From: an uncultured Synechococcus sp.
GTDB lineage: Bacteria; Cyanobacteriota; Cyanobacteriia; PCC-6307; Cyanobiaceae
Assembly (NCBI GenBank): GCA_937975655.1
Contig: CALJTZ010000390.1
Span: 1 to 19,980 of the forward strand
Length of the DNA: 19,980 bases
Direction of reading: 5' to 3'
Part shown: in pieces, positions 6,736-13,625 of the stretch
Numbering within the stretch: the stretch's first letter is position 1
How the letters are laid out: every line of letters begins with the position of its first letter
Translations under genes and position numbers: made by a program
Notes under the pieces: generated by a model
The model's database searches: none
Seen by the model: only the letters and a program-made list of their open reading frames with translations
What the model was told of the DNA's origin: nothing

Positions 6736-7451
6736 GGCGCCAGCCTGGCCTTCCCCATCCGGTTTTTCTCATACCAGCCGGCGATTGCCGGTGCCCAGGC
6801 CTGCAGCTCTGGCCACATCAGATCGCACAACTGCCTGATCTCCAGCTGGGCATCGAGCTTGGCGCGTAGATCAAGAAAGTGCAGCAGGGCCCGCAAGGTG
6901 AACGACACCACGAAGTGCTGCCTGGTGTCGAACGGCAGCATCCCCCGAGCGTGTTCCTCAGTCATGCCCTGCCGGATCTGGTGGGCGTAGTGCCCGGCAG
7001 CGTCGTAGGCGCGGGCCTTGTCGATGATCCGCATGTCTTCGGTGTAGGAGTACCGGTCACCACTGCGATCGGTGTAGTCGCCCACGGGCCGCAGGTAGAA
7101 CACCTCTTCGATTTCGCGTTTGCCGGTGCTCACGTCAATAATCCGCTGACTGGTGTACCGAAATGACTGCACATCAAACGACACGCCCACCCGATGCGTG
7201 CGGGCCTGCTGCATCACCGAATGCGGAAACCAGCCAGCGTTGAAGGTGATCTGCGGATGCTCCAACGGACCGAAATGCCCGCGTCCGCCGGCCAACAGGT
7301 GTTTGATCAGCAGCTCCCCGGCACGCTCTTCGCTGGGTGGCTCGGCCAGGAACACCAAATCTTCGGAGTAATCCTGGTGCATGGCCCACCAGCAGACGGT
7401 TTGAGGATATTCAGTGCTAGCAAGCGTGACGACCTTAAACAGCGGATCCAT
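6732..7451 (-). CDS. thyX: Flavin-dependent thymidylate synthase
   Basis: This 239-aa enzyme makes dTMP from dUMP using methylenetetrahydrofolate and a reduced flavin, which supplies thymidine for phage DNA synthesis. The signature is at residues 84-99, RTHRVGVSFDVQSFRY. It corresponds to the family RHRx7S motif but with eight residues between the Arg and the Ser, as I recall for the picocyanobacterial type. The HPQITF segment (~65-70) and the C-terminal LRAKLDAQLEIRQL (R...DAQxEIR, dUMP/FAD contacts) also match. Length is normal. It lies 18 bases downstream of the endolysin stop, so it sits at the end of the leftward lysis operon, an odd partner. A second gene at 19929 begins like another ThyX. 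Confidence 0.92.
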   Translation of the reverse strand: MDPLFKVVTLASTEYPQTVCWWAMHQDYSEDLVFLAEPPSEERAGELLIKHLLAGGRGHFGPLEHPQITFNAGWFPHSVMQQARTHRVGVSFDVQSFRYTSQRIIDVSTGKREIEEVFYLRPVGDYTDRSGDRYSYTEDMRIIDKARAYDAAGHYAHQIRQGMTEEHARGMLPFDTRQHFVVSFTLRALLHFLDLRAKLDAQLEIRQLCDLMWPELQAWAPAIAGWYEKNRMGKARLAP

Positions 7452-7469
7452 TCAGCCGTGGTGGGAACT

Positions 7470-8729
7470 TCAGGTTTCCTGAAACACCCCCACGTACACG
7501 GTGCCCTTGCCGCACAACGGCAGGATCCGATCCTTCAGGTCGCTGTTGTGGCAGCGGATGCAGCCGAGCGTTGGATGCAACGTTTGCCGCGGTGCCCAGG
7601 CCCCGGGCCAGCCGCAGGCGGTGCCACCGCCGTGGATCATGATTCCGGCGCGGCCATTGGCGGCTTCCTGGTTTTCGAGCTCCACCAGATCGAAGGAGTA
7701 CCAGCCGTAGGACATGGTGGTGTCGGACTGCGGCGGCTTGGGATTCTGCTCAAAGTCGCGGTAGATCTCGCCAATCTTGTAGAGGCCCGGTGGTGTGTCG
7801 CTGTTGGTGCGGGTCCACACGTTGTCAGCACCCTGGCCGCGGGCCAATGCCGGTATTTTCCATAGCAGCTTCCCGGTGTGGTCATAGGCCTCCATGTCCT
7901 GATCACGGTCATTCACCAGGAGGTAGCTGTCGCCAGGTTTCACCGGTGCGGGCTTCCCGGGCCCGGCCAGGCCTTCTTCCTCTTTCCCGCGTGGATCGAG
8001 GCCTTTGATCGGTGCCGCGGTGGGCGGTGCCACCGGTACAGGTTTGCCGGTGAGCAGTCCGCGGGACTTCTGGAGGGCCAGCTGCACGCTGGTGACTGCA
8101 GCGCTGGCGCGGTTGCCAGCACTGTCGCCGTCGTAAAACCCCCGGCCGTCTGGTCCTGGGATCGATGCCCATTCCTTGGCCAGATCCAGCTGCGCTGCCG
8201 CCAGGTCGTTGCTGCGGCCCTGCAGGTAGGACGCCAGGGCGGGCCGCTTGCCGCCGAGCAGCAGCGCGGCAGTCATCCGGTCTTGATTGTCCGCATTGAA
8301 CAGCTCACCCGGGCTAATGCCGGCTGCCTGCGCGGCGAGATTGAGTGTCTCAGGGATGAACTGAGCAGCGCCCACCGCGAACACCTGCCCCTGGGCCTGC
8401 AGCTGCTGCACCTGGGCCATGGTGAGCCGCTGCAGGCCACCGCCGGGATACGGACCCGGTGAATCACCAGCTGTGCCGCGGTTGAAGGAGTCGTAGCCGC
8501 CTTCACCGGCATAAATCACATTGAGCAGGGGCCTGACGGCTTGGACGACGGCATTGACCGCAGGAGCTGCAGCCGGACTGCCTTCTGCACGCCATAGCTC
8601 GGTGAATTCCTGCTTGATCTCTTCGTTGAGCCGCTCATCCAGCCGGCTGAAAGCCGCTAGCTGCTGGGGGCTGATTTTTCCCGTCCTGGCTATGTGCTCA
8701 GCTGCAGCGCGAACAGATGCGTGGGTCAT
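7470..8729 (-). CDS. Endolysin: lambda-R-like muramidase fused to an L,D-transpeptidase-fold domain
   Basis: The product has 419 aa and cleaves peptidoglycan at lysis. The first ~60 residues are helical. Residues ~68-205 resemble lambda gpR-type lytic transglycosylases (GH104): E76 in VIYAGEGGYDSFNRG is the candidate catalytic Glu, and EWASIPG...GFYDG resembles the family's C-terminal ASLPG motif. A Pro/Lys linker (~225-265) leads to a YkuD-like domain with H366 in MIHGGG and a nucleophile motif HPTLGCIRCHNSD (C390, R392, N395). This is close to the canonical SHGC-I-R-x-x-N but has Leu in place of the motif His. No signal peptide is visible, so release needs a holin. The ATG at 8729 overlaps the upstream holin candidate's stop (ATGA); the longer upstream frame is a shadow. 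Confidence 0.8.
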   Translation of the reverse strand: MTHASVRAAAEHIARTGKISPQQLAAFSRLDERLNEEIKQEFTELWRAEGSPAAAPAVNAVVQAVRPLLNVIYAGEGGYDSFNRGTAGDSPGPYPGGGLQRLTMAQVQQLQAQGQVFAVGAAQFIPETLNLAAQAAGISPGELFNADNQDRMTAALLLGGKRPALASYLQGRSNDLAAAQLDLAKEWASIPGPDGRGFYDGDSAGNRASAAVTSVQLALQKSRGLLTGKPVPVAPPTAAPIKGLDPRGKEEEGLAGPGKPAPVKPGDSYLLVNDRDQDMEAYDHTGKLLWKIPALARGQGADNVWTRTNSDTPPGLYKIGEIYRDFEQNPKPPQSDTTMSYGWYSFDLVELENQEAANGRAGIMIHGGGTACGWPGAWAPRQTLHPTLGCIRCHNSDLKDRILPLCGKGTVYVGVFQET

Positions 8730-9004
8730 CGACGAAAAATGCCAGAGGGCTTGGCTTCCTCCTCTTCTTTGCGCAGCGTTGGATTGAAGGTGTTGTAGCC
8801 AGCTGCAAAGCCACCACGTCCAGCAATACCAACACCCATCAGCGGCAGCGCGGTGAAATAGCACCGATCAACCGCATCAGCGCCTCGAGCAGAAATTCGG
8901 CAGTCGATCAGGTAGATCGACCCGACAACAATTGCGGCCGAGCAAGCGCCGGTCACAACCTGAGCACCGCCGCCGATTGCGGCCAGCACGGAACTGAGCT
9001 TCAC
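8726..9004 (-). CDS. Holin candidate, small membrane protein
   Basis: This gene lies immediately upstream of, and overlaps by four bases, the endolysin gene. Two hydrophobic stretches (VLAAIGGGAQVVTGACSAAI running into VVGSIYLI, and CYFTALPLMGVGIAGRGGF) flank a polar loop. They are followed by a charged C-terminus (RKEEEEAKPSGIFRR). Two membrane passes, a charged tail and position before a lysin without a signal peptide are the standard clues for a holin. I see no sequence family. The start is uncertain: GTG at 9004-9002 is chosen, but TTG at 9010-9008 in the same frame is possible. Its product would accumulate in the inner membrane and open it late in infection. Confidence 0.5.
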   Translation of the reverse strand: MKLSSVLAAIGGGAQVVTGACSAAIVVGSIYLIDCRISARGADAVDRCYFTALPLMGVGIAGRGGFAAGYNTFNPTLRKEEEEAKPSGIFRR

Positions 9005-9075
9005 GGGCAATAGCCGCTGGATACTTCAGTTTTCCTGTTCCGGCAGGATGATGGTGCAAATCCGGTAGCGCATCA
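9005..9075. promoter_or_regulatory. Divergent intergenic region between lysis and nuclease genes
   Basis: These 71 bases separate the leftward holin-lysin-thyX unit from the rightward nuclease gene, so both promoters should lie here. No clear -35/-10 pair and no copy of the TATGAT module is present. AGGAAAAC on the minus strand is purine-rich but too far from the holin start to be its ribosome-binding site. Confidence 0.35.
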
Positions 9076-9498
9076 ATGGCGAGCGAGCACGAGGTTCAGC
9101 AGCGGATCCTGCTTGCTTGCGGCAATGGTGCTGCACGGTTGTGGCGCAATAACGTCGGTACCGGCTGGGCGGGTCCGGCCACCCGGGTGACAGCTGGCAA
9201 CTTGCGTGCCGTGGCCCAGGGACTGCGGCCTGGGGATGTGGTGATCCGCGGCGGCCGACCTCTGCATGCCGGCCTATGCCAGGGCTCGAGCGACCTGATC
9301 GGCTATCGCTCAGTCCTGGTGGGCCCTGAGCACGTCGGCCGGCAGCTGGCCGTGTTTGCTGCCGTGGAGGTTAAATCTGCGACAGGGCGAGCAACGGCCG
9401 AGCAGCGCCTATTCGTGGAGCATGTGCAGATTGCCGGCGGATGTGCGGGAATTGCCCGCTCGGTTGCGGAAGCACAGGCCATTATGGAAGCGCCATAG
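9076..9498 (+). CDS. VRR-NUC domain nuclease
   Basis: The product has 140 aa. The PD-(D/E)xK core of VRR-NUC nucleases is visible: an N-terminal E-x2-Q-x2-I helix (EHEVQQRIL), D73 in GSSDLIGY, E98 and K100 in AAVEVKSATG, and Q110 in the following helix (RATAEQRLFVEHV). The GCAGIARSVAEA end is typical as well. Stand-alone VRR-NUC proteins are phage nucleases thought to act as branched-DNA or Holliday-junction resolvases or nickases. It therefore fits the replication/recombination set with the annealing protein, SSB and helicase. The ATG at 9076 begins the rightward unit, and 24 bases separate it from the next gene. Confidence is high for the fold, lower for the exact substrate. Confidence 0.88.
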   Translation: MASEHEVQQRILLACGNGAARLWRNNVGTGWAGPATRVTAGNLRAVAQGLRPGDVVIRGGRPLHAGLCQGSSDLIGYRSVLVGPEHVGRQLAVFAAVEVKSATGRATAEQRLFVEHVQIAGGCAGIARSVAEAQAIMEAP

Positions 9499-9505
9499 TT
9501 CCGAT

Positions 9506-9516
9506 ACCGTTACGGT
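9506..9516. promoter_or_regulatory. Palindrome ACCGTTACGGT upstream of the 281-aa gene
   Basis: A perfect 5-bp-arm palindrome around a single central T lies seven bases before the start codon at 9523. It contains the same GTTACG core as the 1637-1910 iterons, so a common binding protein is possible. Its position would suit an operator. Confidence 0.35.
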
Positions 9517-9522
9517 TCAAGA

Positions 9523-10368
9523 ATGAAGTTGACAGCTGGAGCGCATCCGGACCTGCCATATCCCTTTTCCAACGGCCCCGAACCGCCATCGCCGCCAGTC
9601 AAAGGTCTTCAACGGCCGCTTCCATTGGCTTCAGAACGCCATGAACAAGGTGTCTTGGCCCTCAAGGCATTGGTGAATTTCTGGCTAGGCCGCAGCGGCA
9701 TGTCGCATGAGCAGCTGGTGTCCATCGCTGCATGGGGCCTGGGCGAGGCAGGGATGCTCGATACCACGCTGATCAGCCGAGTGCGCAACGGCAAACAGAC
9801 CCGTGGTGCAAGCCTGCGGCATCTGGATGCAATGGCCGCAGCGAATCACGCGATCTGGCTGTGGCAACACCAAGGCGCGGAGGCCGCCAGGGCACTGCTG
9901 GGTCCACACAGCGCTTGGGGGGTGCGGGACGAATGGCTGAATGATGCGACTTGGTTGGCACAGCCAGACAACGAAACCGAGCCGCTTGGCTTTGCGGATT
10001 TTGCCAGCGTCCTGGCTGGCCATATGGAGCTGCCGTACCTGGGGAGGTCATCGCTCAGCCCCATTGACGCTTCGCGCCTGAACGACGGGCTGGGGCATCT
10101 GCTCGAGGGACTGATCGCTGATCGTGGCTGGGGCCCACGTGAGGCGATCCGCCAGCTGGTCGCGGCATACCCGGCGAACGACACGGCACGGCAGCAGCGG
10201 CTGCGGGGTGTGATCGTGGGTGACGTGCGGCTGAGCAAGGACGAACTGGAATCGGAGCTCTACGCGCTGGCAGAAATGATCCGTGTGGTGAGAGAGCTCA
10301 GCCCAGGGAGCTACGGGCCGGCACAGCTGCAGCATGAGCTGTTGACTGGTCGCCGTTTTCGGTCCTGA
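9523..10368 (+). CDS. Helix-turn-helix-like protein of unknown function (281 aa)
   Basis: A disordered, Pro-rich first ~35 residues precede a helical domain. There GMSHEQLVSIAAWGLGEAG followed by DTTLISRVRNGKQTRGASL reads like an XRE-type HTH, with the recognition helix around ISRVRNG. Next comes LRHLDAMAAANHAIWLWQ, then GPHSAWGVRDEWLNDATWL and a long helical C-terminal half. I recall similar proteins only as uncharacterised picocyanobacterial/phage families. A repressor or replication-regulator role is plausible, because a palindrome lies just before its start and the neighbouring operon encodes recombination functions, but this is not shown. It ends convergently with a small minus-strand gene, with which it overlaps by 71 bases. 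Confidence 0.7.
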   Translation: MKLTAGAHPDLPYPFSNGPEPPSPPVKGLQRPLPLASERHEQGVLALKALVNFWLGRSGMSHEQLVSIAAWGLGEAGMLDTTLISRVRNGKQTRGASLRHLDAMAAANHAIWLWQHQGAEAARALLGPHSAWGVRDEWLNDATWLAQPDNETEPLGFADFASVLAGHMELPYLGRSSLSPIDASRLNDGLGHLLEGLIADRGWGPREAIRQLVAAYPANDTARQQRLRGVIVGDVRLSKDELESELYALAEMIRVVRELSPGSYGPAQLQHELLTGRRFRS

Positions 10369-10495
10369 TCACCAGGCAAAGCAGGCCATGACCATCAAGA
10401 TGTAGTTCTGTCGGCGTGAACAGCGCGTTCGGTATCGCGTTAAGCATGCGCCAGGCCGCGTCGGCTTCGCTCTGGTCGGCGACGTGGATGCGCAT
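10298..10495 (-). CDS. Small hypothetical protein (65 aa)
   Basis: Starting at the ATG at 10495-10493, it reads MRIHVADQSEADAAWRMLN, then TPTELHLDGHGLLCLVIRTE, a compact alpha/beta-like composition. A good Shine-Dalgarno (AGAGG) sits six bases upstream, which is rare in this window and supports this start over the longer frame. It is transcribed towards, and overlaps, the 281-aa gene, and it faces away from the recT operon. Its promoter would share the 10500-10590 region with that operon. No family recognised. Confidence 0.5.
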   Translation of the reverse strand: MRIHVADQSEADAAWRMLNAIPNALFTPTELHLDGHGLLCLVIRTENGDQSTAHAAAVPARSSLG

Positions 10496-10526
10496 AGGGG
10501 ACCTCTGCAGCGTGTCAGACCTTTTT

Positions 10527-10540
10527 AGTACATCCATACC
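10527..10540 (-). promoter_or_regulatory. LexA-box-like site
   Basis: Read on the minus strand the site is GGTATGGATGTACT. It fits the cyanobacterial LexA consensus RGTACNNNDGTWCB, as I recall it, at all but one constrained position (T for C at position 5). It lies between the divergent small gene and the recT operon. A chance match or a phage repressor operator is also possible. Confidence 0.3.
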
Positions 10541-10588
10541 AGAATAACGGCACTACAGCTATTGTTGCCACAGGCTGTGCGGTTTTGC

Positions 10589-10625
10589 AACCGCAACGCT
10601 ATGATTTCGCCAGCCACCACACCAC
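10589..10625 (+). promoter_or_regulatory. Promoter module copy A (perfect 37-bp repeat)
   Basis: These 37 bases are identical to 16387-16423. They contain CGCTATGATTTCGCC with a -10-like TATGAT at 10600-10605, and a C/A-only leader (CCACCACACCAC) leading to the ATG at 10627. No Shine-Dalgarno and no standard -35 at 17 bp. The repeat precedes unrelated coding sequences in both places, so it is regulatory and not coding. Confidence 0.7.
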
Positions 10626-10626
10626 C

Positions 10627-11559
10627 ATGGCGTCCTCTCCTCCCGGCTCGGCCCTGGCCCTGTCCGGCAATACAACTCTGAGCCTGCAGGTCAGTTCACC
10701 TGACGACCTGCAGCGCTTGGCCAGGCTGTTTTCTGCTTCAGGCCTGTTTGGCCGATCTGGCAATCCCGACGCGCACATGGCCGAGTGCGCCATCAAGATC
10801 CTTGCCGGCATGGAAGCCGGCTTTGGACCGTTTGCCAGTGCTGCTGGCGTGTCCGTGATCAACGGCAAGCCGGGCTTTGGCGCCAACCTGCTGGCGCAGG
10901 CGATCAAGCGCCACCCGCAGTACGACTACCGAGTGCTGGAAAAGACCGATCAGGTCTGCCGGATCAAGTTCTTGTCCGGGAAGGAGGAGCTCGGCATTGA
11001 GACCTTCACGATCCAGATGGCACAGCGGGCCGGCCTGACCAAAGACGGCGGCATGTACTCCAAGTACCCCGAAGCCATGCTGTTTTCCCGGTGCCTGTCT
11101 GCCGGCATGCGGACCCACTGCCCGGATGCCCTTGGCGGTGCTCCTGCCTACACCCCCGAGGAGCTGGGTGCCCAGGGCTTGATCGATGAGAACGGCATGG
11201 TGACCGTCACCGTGAGCGAAGCGCCCCCCCAACGGCCGGCAATGCTCACCACCACTGAAGAACTGGTAGGTGGCGCTCAGCGTGCTGCCTACAGCAGCGG
11301 CCTGACGCCCGAGGGGCTTGAAGCGTTCTGCCGGCAGGTCAGCCAAGGCAAAACTTCCGTGCTGGCCGAGCTGCCTAAACACATGCTGGCGCGGCTGGCA
11401 AACAAGGGCGTAACTGCCGAAAGCGTGGCCGCCTTTAACGCTGCTGGCGCTCCGGCCTCTGCACCAGAGCCAGAGCCGGTTGATGTCGTCGCGGATGATC
11501 CCTCCGACGACGGCCCCGACGACGACCCTGACGATCTGCCAGCCGCTTGGGCCGCTTAG
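10627..11559 (+). CDS. RecT-like single-strand annealing protein
   Basis: This 310-aa protein is proposed to anneal single strands during phage recombination and replication. Features typical of RecT-family phage proteins are an N-terminal segment with AIKILAGMEAGFGPFAS and INGKPGFGANLLAQAI, and a central FTIQMAQRAGLT. They continue with MYSKYPEAMLFSRCLSAGMR and PAYTPEELG, the run of conserved Tyr/Arg around W/Y-x-KYPxxML. The C-terminus is a long acidic tail (DDPSDDGPDDDPDD). The frame extends 14 codons upstream, but those lie inside the repeated promoter module, so I start at ATG 10627. SSB follows 39 bases later, the usual annealase-SSB pairing. A short hairpin (GCCGC-TTA-GCGGC) covers the stop codon. 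The family call is by pattern and context. Confidence 0.75.
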   Translation: MASSPPGSALALSGNTTLSLQVSSPDDLQRLARLFSASGLFGRSGNPDAHMAECAIKILAGMEAGFGPFASAAGVSVINGKPGFGANLLAQAIKRHPQYDYRVLEKTDQVCRIKFLSGKEELGIETFTIQMAQRAGLTKDGGMYSKYPEAMLFSRCLSAGMRTHCPDALGGAPAYTPEELGAQGLIDENGMVTVTVSEAPPQRPAMLTTTEELVGGAQRAAYSSGLTPEGLEAFCRQVSQGKTSVLAELPKHMLARLANKGVTAESVAAFNAAGAPASAPEPEPVDVVADDPSDDGPDDDPDDLPAAWAA

Positions 11560-11598
11560 CGGCTCTGCGCTGTAAGGATCCACAACCGCATAAACAAC

Positions 11599-12066
11599 AT
11601 GAATGAACTGATTGCACAAGTGCTGCGTGCCAGCCAGCACCGTTTCATTGGCCGCATGGCCCGAGATCCCGAGTTTCGGTCTTTTGATTCGGGCAATTGC
11701 GTCTGCAATGGTCGAATCCTGATTAACAAGCCTGGCGCCAAGCGTGATGACGGGCAAGAGCCTGATGGTTTCAAACTAGAGATTTGGGGCGACAAAGCCC
11801 AGGCGTTTTTGGATTCTGGCGCCAAGAAAGGTGACCTTGTGGATGTCAGCGGACGGGTTAAGACTGAAACCTGGACAGATAGGAATACTGGCGAAGAACG
11901 GCGTGGCCTGACGATTCAGGTCGATCAGTGGGCGATTGCTGGCCAGCCACGTGGCACTGCACCAGCACCCGCGCAGCCATCTGTTGGTTCATCTGCAGCG
12001 GCGGCTGCTCCTGCCTGGAACACGGCACCTGCCGACACTATTGACGAAGACGATGTGCCCTTCTGA
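11599..12066 (+). CDS. ssb: Single-stranded DNA-binding protein
   Basis: The product has 155 aa. The N-terminal OB-fold region (~1-115) carries typical SSB features: FIGRMARDPEFR, the LEIWGDKAQAF strand, GDLVDVSGRVKTETW and RGLTIQVDQW. A Pro/Ala-rich linker follows, and the acidic C-terminal tip is DEDDVPF, the classic peptide by which bacterial SSB recruits replication and repair proteins. An intact tip implies that this phage SSB can dock host enzymes. It coats ssDNA made by the helicases and works with the RecT-like protein encoded just upstream. The last 14 bases overlap the next small gene. Confidence 0.93.
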   Translation: MNELIAQVLRASQHRFIGRMARDPEFRSFDSGNCVCNGRILINKPGAKRDDGQEPDGFKLEIWGDKAQAFLDSGAKKGDLVDVSGRVKTETWTDRNTGEERRGLTIQVDQWAIAGQPRGTAPAPAQPSVGSSAAAAAPAWNTAPADTIDEDDVPF

Positions 12067-12229
12067 GCCCCTTGATTGCTGCCCTGTTCGCGAGCAGGCC
12101 AAGTCTGTTCGTCTTGATCAGCTGTATTTCGCAGATGGCCGGGATAACCCTGACCATCCCCATCATGGTCTTTACATTGGTCTACACGTTGCGTCCCAAC
12201 AGACCGAAACCACGCACCTCTCCCCATGA
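12053..12229 (+). CDS. Small conserved-looking phage protein (58 aa)
   Basis: The ATG lies 14 bases inside the end of ssb and the TGA overlaps the next ATG (ATGA). The core RLDQLYFADGRDNPDHPHHG followed by LYIGL is highly protein-like. I recall similar D-G-R-x2-P-x-H-P-x-HGLYTGL motifs in small proteins of many phages, all without known function. The histidine/aspartate cluster could bind metal. An overlapping frame starting at TTG 12072 is hydrophobic but lacks such a pattern, so I prefer this one. Confidence 0.65.
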   Translation: MCPSEPLDCCPVREQAKSVRLDQLYFADGRDNPDHPHHGLYIGLHVASQQTETTHLSP

Positions 12230-12381
12230 ACGAAGCATCCCTGCGCGTTGCATTTGATGAGTGGTGGCGTGAGTCCTACGGCATCCCGCCTGGCCCGCAT
12301 GCAGTGATGACTCATGTGTCATTCACTCAGCACATCCTCCAGCTGTTGGAGCTGATGCAGGAGGCCCCGGCTGATGCGTGA
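12226..12381 (+). CDS. Small conserved-looking phage protein (51 aa)
   Basis: The protein contains WWRESYGIPPGPHAVMTH, then VSFTQHILQLLELMQ. The Y-G-x-P-P-x-x-HAVMTHxxFxxH pattern is one I recall from small phage hypothetical proteins located among replication genes; no function is known to me. It overlaps the previous gene by four bases (ATGA) and the next by eight, so it is part of the coupled string. Confidence 0.7.
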   Translation: MNEASLRVAFDEWWRESYGIPPGPHAVMTHVSFTQHILQLLELMQEAPADA

Positions 12382-12493
12382 TCACCAGTCTGCCGTACGC
12401 CTTGTGCCCGTCAGCAGTTTGCGGCGCCTACATCAGATCCTGGTGCTGATCGTGCTGCTGCAAATCGTCAATCTCATTGTCCAGTTCTTGTAA
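12374..12493 (+). CDS. Single-pass membrane peptide (39 aa)
   Basis: A basic N-terminus (MRDHQSAVRLVPVSSLRRLH) leads to one hydrophobic helix (QILVLIVLLQIVNLIVQFL) running to the C-terminus. Topology would place the basic end in the cytoplasm. It starts eight bases before the preceding stop and ends ten bases before the dnaN start. No family recognised; it could be regulatory, toxin-like or a membrane anchor. Confidence 0.5.
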   Translation: MRDHQSAVRLVPVSSLRRLHQILVLIVLLQIVNLIVQFL

Positions 12494-12503
12494 CCCACTT
12501 CCC

Positions 12504-13625
12504 ATGAAGTTCACCTGTTCGCAGGCCGAGCTCAGCGCTGCCTTAGCGCTAGTCGGTCGTGCAGTGTCTACCAGGCCAAGCCATCCGGTGCTGGCCAATG
12601 TGCTGCTCACGGCCGATGCCGGCACGGGCCGGCTCAGCCTCACCGGGTTTGATCTGAGCCTCGGCATCCAGACCAGCATCCCTGCTGCGGTGGAAAACAG
12701 CGGCGCCACCACGCTGCCGGCCAAGTTGTTCAGTGAAATCGTCAGCCGCTTGCCGGCGGTTTCACCCATTACGTTGTCGGTGCTTAAAGAGGCCGAGCAG
12801 GCCGAAATCACCAGCCTGTCCGGGAGTTATCAGGTCCGATCCATGCCGGCTGCGGATTTTCCGGATTTGCCTCTGGCACAGGCTGGCGACCCCATTCAGA
12901 TTGAAGCTGATGCGTTGAGCCGAGGCCTGCGGGCCACCCTGTTTGCCAGCAGCGGCGATGAGGCCAAGCAACTGCTCACCGGCGTGCACCTGGGCCTCGA
13001 CGACCACGGTCTCGAATGCGCCGCCACCGATGGTCACCGCTTGGCGGTCTTGGAGCTGGAACGCCACGGCGATGCCACCAGCACCGCAATCACGGTGCCG
13101 GCCCGCTCCCTACGGGAACTCGAGCGGCTTCTGTCCAGCCACCCTTCCAACGAACCGCTGTCGATGTATGTGGATCGCGGCCAAATCGTGTTCATTTGCG
13201 GTGATCAAGTGCTCACCAGCCGCAGCCTGGATGGGACGTATCCGAACTATCGGCAGCTGATCCCGGCGACGTTTAATCGCGCCATCACGCTCGACCGCAA
13301 GGGCCTGGTAGCCGCGCTCGAGCGTGTCGCTGTGGTGGCCGACCAGCACAATAACGTGGTGAAGCTCTCTGCAGACTCGGAACGCGGCGAGCTGCGCATC
13401 ACGGCCGATGCACAGGACGTGGGCAGCGGTTCGGAGGCCTTGTCCGCCGAGATCAGCGGGGAACCGATCCAGATCGCGTTCAACGTTCGCTACCTGGTGG
13501 ACGGTCTGAAGGCCATGGCGGCCGATGAAGTGGTGCTGCAGGCCAACGCCCCAACAACGCCAGTCGTGCTCAGGGGTGATTGGGGGTTCACGTATCTGGT
13601 GATGCCAATGCAGGTGCGGTCATGA
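12504..13625 (+). CDS. dnaN: DNA polymerase III sliding clamp (beta subunit), phage-encoded
   Basis: The product has 373 aa, normal for DnaN. It forms the ring that tethers polymerase III to DNA and recruits partners. Hallmarks are the MKFTCSQAELSAALALV start, HPVLANVLL and LSLTGFDLSLGIQTS in domain 1, LECAATDGHRLAVLELE in domain 2, and the FNVRYLVDGL and TYLVMPMQV ending in domain 3. The sequence reads like picocyanobacterial chromosomal DnaN throughout, which suggests capture from a host. The chosen ATG at 12504 follows ten bases after a small gene; a longer frame overlaps that gene. The stop overlaps the next ATG (ATGA). No DNA polymerase or clamp loader is visible in the window, so it probably serves host Pol III. 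Confidence 0.93.
   Translation: MKFTCSQAELSAALALVGRAVSTRPSHPVLANVLLTADAGTGRLSLTGFDLSLGIQTSIPAAVENSGATTLPAKLFSEIVSRLPAVSPITLSVLKEAEQAEITSLSGSYQVRSMPAADFPDLPLAQAGDPIQIEADALSRGLRATLFASSGDEAKQLLTGVHLGLDDHGLECAATDGHRLAVLELERHGDATSTAITVPARSLRELERLLSSHPSNEPLSMYVDRGQIVFICGDQVLTSRSLDGTYPNYRQLIPATFNRAITLDRKGLVAALERVAVVADQHNNVVKLSADSERGELRITADAQDVGSGSEALSAEISGEPIQIAFNVRYLVDGLKAMAADEVVLQANAPTTPVVLRGDWGFTYLVMPMQVRS

Noticed and set aside
10738..11757. Minus-strand 339-aa open frame
   Set aside because: It is antisense to the RecT-like gene and the start of ssb, both with recognisable family patterns.
12072..12257. TTG-started hydrophobic 61-aa frame after ssb
   Set aside because: The 12053-12229 frame over the same bases has a stronger motif and proper ATGA coupling.
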